From contig JAXDZY010000008.1 of NCBI GenBank assembly GCA_034086685.1, forward strand, positions 1 to 10,284: 10,284 nucleotides of DNA, read 5' to 3'. The position numbers were made by a program, and so were the translations under genes. Source of the stretch: TWA4 sp034086685 (GTDB lineage: Bacteria > Bacillota > Clostridia > Lachnospirales > Lachnospiraceae). Below the pieces are notes generated by a model, which saw only the letters and a list, made by a program, of their open reading frames with translations, was not told where the DNA came from and did no database searches. Below, one piece after another: positions 6,382 through 10,284 of the stretch (positions within the stretch are counted from its first letter, which is position 1; each line of letters opens with the position of its first letter).

Positions 6382-7403
6382 AACTTGTAATTATTAATGA
6401 AAGCGAAGCCGGACAGCGTCTGGATAAATATCTGAATAAACTGCTGAAAGAAGCCGGAAAAAGCTTTTTATATAAAATGCTGCGTAAAAAAAACATCACA
6501 CTGAACAACAAAAAAGCTGATGGAAGTGAACATCTGCAGGCCGGAGATGAAATTCGTCTGTTCTTCTCTGACGAGACATTTGAAAAATTCTCAGGCAAAG
6601 CACAGCCTCCTGTAACGGAAACGCACCGGCTTTCCGCTGCCAAACTTCCTCCGGTAAAGATTATTTATCAGGATTCTGATGTGATGATCGTAAACAAACC
6701 AGCCGGCATTCTTTCCCAGAAAGCCACTGCGGATGATGTTTCTCTGAACGAATACATTCTGCAGTATCTTCTTAAAAAGGAAAAAGTCACCAGGGAAAGT
6801 ATTGCTGTCTTCCGCCCTTCGGTCTGCAATCGTCTGGATCGGAATACCAGCGGAATCGTAACAACAGGAATTACCTATCGGGGAGCCAGAGAACTGAGCA
6901 ATATGCTCAGAGACCGCTCAGCGGATAAGCGCTATCTGGCTCTTGTCAAGGGAGTACTGAAACGCCCTGCCCATCTGAGAGGATGGCTGATTAAAGACAG
7001 AGAAAATAATCTGGTAACTGTACAGAGCAGACAGGCAGATGATGCTCAGGAAATTGAGACAGATTATACTCCTCTGGGGGATAACGGCCGCATGACGCTT
7101 CTGGAAATCCATCTGATTACCGGAAAAAGCCACCAGATCCGCGCTCATCTGGCGAGTACCGGTCATCCTGTTATCGGAGATACCAAATATGGGGAAGAAG
7201 CTGTTAACAGCTGGTATCACAGAACCTATCACGGACATTTTCAGCTGCTCCATTCCTGGAAGCTGAGTTTTCCGGCAGACAGCTGCCATCTGGAGGGGCT
7301 TGCAGGCCGGACTTTCCGTGCATCTCTGCCGGACAATTTTACTCGAGTTCTGGAAGGAGAAGGACTGCTTACTTATGTCAACATGGAACAGCCGAGGGCT
7401 TAG
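6378..7403 (+). CDS. RluA-family 23S rRNA pseudouridine synthase with S4 domain
   Basis: The protein has 341 residues. An S4 RNA-binding domain spans about residues 12-65 (QRLDKYLNKLLKEAG, AGDEIRLFF). The RluA-type catalytic domain follows: VMIVNKPAG, CNRLDRNTSGIV with catalytic Asp154, KRYLALVKG, and GKSHQIRAHLASTGHPVIGDTKYG. It converts specific uridines in structured RNA to pseudouridine; by similarity the target is most likely 23S rRNA (RluC/RluD type), but the site cannot be read from sequence. The motif has Asn where E. coli enzymes have His (HRLD); I believe Asn is common in clostridial homologues. Translation probably depends on coupling, since the start overlaps the ygiQ stop as ATGA and only a weak purine stretch precedes it. 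The 3' end overlaps recU by 29 bases. Confidence 0.93.
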   Translation: MKLVIINESEAGQRLDKYLNKLLKEAGKSFLYKMLRKKNITLNNKKADGSEHLQAGDEIRLFFSDETFEKFSGKAQPPVTETHRLSAAKLPPVKIIYQDSDVMIVNKPAGILSQKATADDVSLNEYILQYLLKKEKVTRESIAVFRPSVCNRLDRNTSGIVTTGITYRGARELSNMLRDRSADKRYLALVKGVLKRPAHLRGWLIKDRENNLVTVQSRQADDAQEIETDYTPLGDNGRMTLLEIHLITGKSHQIRAHLASTGHPVIGDTKYGEEAVNSWYHRTYHGHFQLLHSWKLSFPADSCHLEGLAGRTFRASLPDNFTRVLEGEGLLTYVNMEQPRA

Positions 7404-7926
7404 AGGTTCTCATCTGGAAGAACTGCTGAATCTGACCAACATCCGTTACCGGGAACTGGGTCTGGCACTGATTCAGAAAATACCCACTCCCATTAAACCG
7501 ATTCAGATTGAAAAAGAATCCCGTCATATTACTCTGGCATATTTTGATCAGAAAAGTACAGTTGATTATATCGGAACAGTTCAGGGAATTCCGGTCTGTT
7601 TCGATGCAAAAGAATGTCATACGGATACGTTTCCTCTGCAGAATGTACATGAACATCAGATTAATTTTATGAAGGATTTTGAAAAACAGGGAGGTATCTC
7701 TTTTCTGATTATCTATTATTCCGCCAGAGATCGCTATTTTTATCAACCCTTTTCCAGTATCTACCGATTCTGGAAAAGAATGGAAGAAGGCGGAAGAAAA
7801 AGCTTTACTTATGAGGAAGCTTATGACTGTTATGAAATCTTCCCCGGAAAAAACGGAGTTTTTCTTCATTATCTGGAAGCACTTCAGAAAGATCTGGATA
7901 TGAGGGAAGAAGAATCTGCACCGTAA
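7375..7926 (+). CDS. recU: Holliday junction resolvase RecU
   Basis: The protein has 183 residues from the ATG at 7375. AAGGA at 7360-7364, 10 bases upstream, supports this start; a longer frame reaching back to a TTG at 7300 has no support. RecU landmarks in order are NSRGLRGSHLEELLNLTN, KIPTPIKPI, AYFDQKSTVDY, VCFDAKE, FPLQNVHEHQINFM, QGGISFLII and FWKRMEEGGRKS. Asp64, Asp77 and Lys79 form the PD-(D/E)xK nuclease site, with Glu16 as a likely fourth ligand. RecU cuts four-way DNA junctions during recombinational repair and chromosome segregation in Bacillota. The N-terminus before the NRG motif is very short, whereas B. subtilis RecU (about 206 residues) has an extra flexible arm there. It ends the operon 29 bases into which it overlaps the pseudouridine synthase gene, although its work is on DNA, unlike its neighbours. 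Confidence 0.95.
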   Translation: MSTWNSRGLRGSHLEELLNLTNIRYRELGLALIQKIPTPIKPIQIEKESRHITLAYFDQKSTVDYIGTVQGIPVCFDAKECHTDTFPLQNVHEHQINFMKDFEKQGGISFLIIYYSARDRYFYQPFSSIYRFWKRMEEGGRKSFTYEEAYDCYEIFPGKNGVFLHYLEALQKDLDMREEESAP

Positions 7927-7931
7927 AACAG

Positions 7932-7970
7932 AGGGATGGCCCTGAATATCATATTCAGAACCATCCTTTT
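7932..7970 (+). terminator. Rho-independent terminator, probably bidirectional
   Basis: GGATGG at 7934-7939 pairs with CCATCC at 7961-7966. Inside, CTGAAT at 7942-7947 pairs with ATTCAG at 7953-7958, separated by two-base internal bulges. TTTT follows at 7967-7970. It starts 7 bases after the recU stop codon. Read from the other strand, the same stem lies about 30 bases past the stop of the convergent esterase gene and is followed, 4 bases later, by another T run, so it may serve both genes. Confidence 0.8.
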
Positions 7971-7997
7971 ACTGATACTGGCTTATATGGTAATCTT

Positions 7998-9995
7998 TTA
8001 TCTCAGTGAATCAATCAGTTTCTGGACAACAGATGTCCAGTAATCAGATTTTTTCGCTGTATATTTATCTCCGGACAGGGTCAGTGCATATCCGCTTACT
8101 TCAGATAAATGATTTACAGTCACAGTCACTGTTTTATTGTCAGATGCAACAGATGTTACATTTTTCGGAATTTTGATCCTGTCTGCAAGCTCCATGCCCG
8201 AATCTTTTATCTCTGCAGCCATCTGAGCAGCCTGTACAAATCCGCCCAGCTTACTGCTGTGGATGGTATCATCCGTATCAAAAAGCTGGGCAGCAAGAGG
8301 AGACGACTTGCCGCTTGCTCCGGAATCATTTTTATAGGCAGTTTCATACAGCTTTTTTGTGGCACCAAACATATCAAGCAGATAGATTTCAGCTCCTTTT
8401 TTCCTGAATTCTTCATAAACCTGTTTCACCGCTTCCACGTAAGCATTGCTTCTTTCGCTGTCAGGAAGACCTGAATCATCATGATGAGGGCGTATTTTAC
8501 CGCTGCTATTGAAGTACAGTCTGGATACAGGAGTTACAAGTACAGGAGTTGCTCCGGCATTCAGTGCAACGGAAACATACCTGTACAGGTACCATTTAAA
8601 CGTGCCGCTTTCTGAAGAATACCATCTATCTCCGCATGTACTTTTATACTCATCCGGCGTCGCTGACCTTCTCCCGGCTTTTACGGGATACACACCATTT
8701 TCATCTGCAGTCCCCAGAGGGGTATACACCCTGTCACTGGATGCTTTGCGGTCATTGTGACCAAACTGAATAAACAGATAATCTCCTTCTTTGATTGTCT
8801 TTTTAACTTTAGTCAGATAACCTTCGTTAATAAAACTTCTGGAAGAACGGCCGCTTGCTCCATAATCATTTACCTGAATTTTCTCCGAATTAAAGAAATC
8901 CTGCAGATACTCTCCCCACGCACCATGTGAATATACAGATCCATTGTTAAATACTCCATTTGAAGCATAATTTCTGGTAGTGGAATCTCCGACAATATAT
9001 ATATTTGTTCCATCTGATAAAGGTTTGATATTTTTCTCCGAATCATACATCTCAGGCAGACTGAGACTCTTTACACTCCCCCATTCTCCATAAATAACCG
9101 TATCCCCTTTCTTTTTATATGCACGTACTTTATAATAATAAGTCATGCCTCTGGTAAGACCGGAATCTGTAAATGAAAGATCTTCTGTTGTTTTAACTTT
9201 GGTGTATCCGCTGCTTTTTGTAACAGAACGCCACACCTGGTACGCCTGTGCGTTACTGCATGATTCCCACGAAACTCTGATTCGGGTATCCGATGATTCA
9301 GACAAAGAAATACTGACCGCAGACAATGGTAATGTAATCTGCAGACCATCCCTGTCATAGCTGCCGCATATGTTCTTTCCATCTGCCTTTCTATATGCTT
9401 TAACAGTAAAAATATATGTTTCGCCGGGTTCTAACTCCTTATCCGTACAGGAAACCGTACTGCCGGATGTAATGTCTTTTACTCTTTTCCAGGAACCATC
9501 AGGTACTTTACGATACACATAATACCCATTTGCTCCCGACACTTTTTTCCATTTAATACTGACAGAATCTGATGATTTCTTTGTGACAGATTCCAGTGCG
9601 GGTTTTGCGGGAACCGGTGTACAGGTAATTCCTTTTTTGGAATAACTTCCGAACACTTTCTTCTTATTCTTAACAAAATATGCTTTAACTGTATAGGTAT
9701 ACTCTGTACCGCAGGTTAACCCGGTATCCGTATATGAAACAGTATCTCCCGAAGTAATATCGCTGATCCGCTTCCAGGAATCTCCCGAAGTTTTGTGATA
9801 TACATAATATCCATCTGCTCCGGACACCTTTTTCCAGCTGAGCTTCACCGAATTATAAGATTTACTGACTGCAGACTTCAGCACGGGAGTTCCCGGCTTC
9901 TGGGCAGCCTGCGTCGATATGTCTGAAAAACCGGCAAGTAAAAACACCGCCAGTAATAATAAAACTGCGATTTTTCTGCATTTTCTCATAGACAC
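7998..9995 (-). CDS. Secreted protein with three Fn3 repeats and a CE12-like SGNH esterase domain
   Basis: The protein has 665 residues. Positively charged residues and a hydrophobic core (MRKCRKIAVLLLLAVFLLAG) form a signal peptide, probably cut near residue 30. Three fibronectin type III domains follow at about 38-128, 133-223 and 226-313. The SGNH hydrolase domain spans about 330-598: IVGDSTT with nucleophile Ser338, GASGRSSRSF with Gly382, FGHND with Asn414, and DTIH with Asp576 and His579. The GRSSRS and FGHND pattern is that of rhamnogalacturonan acetylesterases (CE12), which remove acetyl groups from pectin; other polysaccharide acetyl esters remain possible. The tail after residue 600 is not recognised. 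I see no LPxTG, dockerin or SLH motif, so the protein is probably released or held by its Fn3 domains. The start is GTG; an ATG two codons later is equally plausible, and an in-frame TGA directly precedes the GTG. It is convergent with recU and has its own promoter. Confidence 0.9.
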   Translation of the reverse strand: MSMRKCRKIAVLLLLAVFLLAGFSDISTQAAQKPGTPVLKSAVSKSYNSVKLSWKKVSGADGYYVYHKTSGDSWKRISDITSGDTVSYTDTGLTCGTEYTYTVKAYFVKNKKKVFGSYSKKGITCTPVPAKPALESVTKKSSDSVSIKWKKVSGANGYYVYRKVPDGSWKRVKDITSGSTVSCTDKELEPGETYIFTVKAYRKADGKNICGSYDRDGLQITLPLSAVSISLSESSDTRIRVSWESCSNAQAYQVWRSVTKSSGYTKVKTTEDLSFTDSGLTRGMTYYYKVRAYKKKGDTVIYGEWGSVKSLSLPEMYDSEKNIKPLSDGTNIYIVGDSTTRNYASNGVFNNGSVYSHGAWGEYLQDFFNSEKIQVNDYGASGRSSRSFINEGYLTKVKKTIKEGDYLFIQFGHNDRKASSDRVYTPLGTADENGVYPVKAGRRSATPDEYKSTCGDRWYSSESGTFKWYLYRYVSVALNAGATPVLVTPVSRLYFNSSGKIRPHHDDSGLPDSERSNAYVEAVKQVYEEFRKKGAEIYLLDMFGATKKLYETAYKNDSGASGKSSPLAAQLFDTDDTIHSSKLGGFVQAAQMAAEIKDSGMELADRIKIPKNVTSVASDNKTVTVTVNHLSEVSGYALTLSGDKYTAKKSDYWTSVVQKLIDSLR
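9327..9884 (-). repeat. Tandem duplication of Fn3 domains, period 285 bases
   Basis: The first and second Fn3 domains are close copies: SGADGYYVY at residue 58 and SGANGYYVY at residue 153, SWKRISDITSGDTVS and SWKRVKDITSGSTVS, all exactly 95 residues apart. At DNA level the blocks at 9526 and 9811 are 285 bases apart and still visibly alike. The third domain (9057-9320) is more diverged. An internal duplication is the simplest origin. Confidence 0.75.
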
Positions 9996-10019
9996 TCAGT
10001 ACATGTAAAAATGCACAAA

Positions 10020-10026
10020 CCTCCTT
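10020..10026 (-). promoter_or_regulatory. Strong ribosome binding site misplaced relative to the esterase start
   Basis: AAGGAGG on the minus strand lies 24 bases before the GTG start and 30 before the ATG two codons later, too far for normal initiation. Between them is ATG-TAC-TGA (10004-9996), a two-codon frame whose stop abuts the GTG. Confidence 0.5.
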
Positions 10027-10035
10027 TTCTGTACT

Positions 10036-10041
10036 ATTATA
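10036..10041 (-). promoter_or_regulatory. -10 element of the esterase gene promoter
   Basis: A perfect TATAAT on the minus strand would start transcription near 10029, right at the ribosome binding site. A TTGACG nearby is only 6 bases upstream and cannot be its -35. At 17 bases upstream the sequence is GCCAAG, so no -35 match exists and an activator may be needed. Confidence 0.5.
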
Positions 10042-10056
10042 TGAAAGCGTCAAATG

Positions 10057-10071
10057 AACTTGGCGCCAGTT
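10057..10071. promoter_or_regulatory. Near-palindrome around GGCGCC at the -35 position (candidate operator)
   Basis: AACT-T-GGC/GCC-AGTT is a 7+7 inverted repeat with one extra base in the left arm. It covers the place where the -35 box of the esterase promoter should be and is GC-rich inside an AT-rich gap. The regulator is unknown. Confidence 0.35.
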
Positions 10072-10237
10072 ATTAACATAACACTTTTACAAGCGATAAA
10101 TCAAGTCTTTTCAGAAATTTATTAGTTTTTTAAATCTTTCTTAAATACTTGACAGTAAAAAGTTCTCAATAAAAAAATAACTCTTTCTAATGATTTTATG
10201 CTATTCTTAAGTTACCACACTAAAGAAAGGTACAGAC
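10072..10237. other. AT-rich intergenic sequence with no gene found
   Basis: Together with the flanking regulatory sites this makes 289 bases (9996-10284) without a supported gene. The sequence is strongly AT-rich with many A and T runs. No short open frame with a ribosome binding site was seen on either strand, apart from the two-codon frame near 10004. Confidence 0.6.
10197..10207 (+). promoter_or_regulatory. Candidate extended -10 promoter reading out of the window
   Basis: TATG at 10197-10200, one base, then TATTCT at 10202-10207 forms an extended -10 (TGnTATTCT). No good -35 sits 17 bases upstream. A consensus TTGACA at 10149-10154 is present, but its best partner (TAAAAA at 10170) is only 15 bases away. 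Either could drive a plus-strand gene beyond the window. Confidence 0.25.
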
Positions 10238-10284
10238 CACCTGAAAGAGTTATTCTGGATATGAGTTTACCATACTTTCAGGTG
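10238..10284. repeat. Perfect 10-bp inverted repeat at the window edge
   Basis: CACCTGAAAG at 10238-10247 and CTTTCAGGTG at 10275-10284 are exact reverse complements separated by 27 bases. The right arm ends at the last base of the window, so the repeat may be longer. There is no T run in view. It could be a leader stem-loop of the next gene, a regulator site, or the end of a small repeat element. Confidence 0.6.

Noticed and set aside
7300..7374. Longer RecU N-terminus starting at TTG 7300
   Set aside because: It lies entirely inside the pseudouridine synthase gene, has no suitable ribosome binding site, and encodes nothing like RecU. The frame is open only by chance.
9327..9884. Regular repeats as a CRISPR array or mobile element
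   Set aside because: The 285-base period is explained by duplicated Fn3 domains in the minus-strand protein.
10036..10055. TTGACG and TATAAT on the minus strand as one promoter
   Set aside because: They are only 6 bases apart; sigma-A promoters need about 17.
10208..10270. GTT-containing direct repeats as LytTR/AgrA binding sites
   Set aside because: The two GAGTT copies are 16 bases apart, whereas LytTR half-sites are usually one extra turn apart (about 21-22), and the flanking bases do not fit the consensus.

Overview
The window looks like the chromosome of a low-GC Gram-positive anaerobe, most likely a clostridium of the Lachnospiraceae type. The reasons are: RecU, the Holliday-junction resolvase typical of Bacillota; an AgrA-like LytTR regulator; strong GGAGG-type Shine-Dalgarno sites; and a radical SAM/DUF2344/RNase G gene trio common in Clostridia. 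The assignment is inferred from gene content and family resemblance recalled from memory, not from a search.

Layout: (1) 2-427, the 3' end of an AgrA-type LytTR response regulator, cut by the window edge. (2) 428-701, a 274-base gap with a candidate sigma-A promoter, a stem-loop, and a 12-codon open frame behind a strong ribosome binding site whose stop overlaps the next start. (3) 702-7926, six plus-strand genes that all overlap their neighbours: a TIGR03960-type radical SAM protein, its DUF2344 (TIGR03936) partner, an RNase E/G-family endonuclease, a YgiQ-type radical SAM protein, an RluA-family rRNA pseudouridine synthase and RecU. (4) A strong stem-loop with a T run at 7932-7970, placed to terminate both this operon and the convergent gene. 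(5) 7998-9995 minus, a secreted protein with three fibronectin type III repeats and a CE12-like SGNH esterase domain. (6) 9996-10284, 289 bases without a gene, holding the minus-strand promoter and a near-palindrome for the esterase, plus a candidate plus-strand promoter and a perfect 10-bp inverted repeat at the very edge.

How the genes fit together: the operon is mainly an RNA/ribosome unit (RNase G, rRNA pseudouridylation, and radical SAM enzymes of unsettled function that usually sit with RNase G and ribosomal protein genes), with a DNA recombination enzyme at its end. The esterase is an independent extracellular carbohydrate-processing gene. I see no CRISPR array, tRNA, rRNA, transposase or phage gene. 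The window is mostly housekeeping. Its best open questions are the uncharacterised radical SAM/DUF2344 pair, the small coupled leader frame ahead of it, the RNase G lacking the zinc-link, and the odd 5' leader of the esterase gene.
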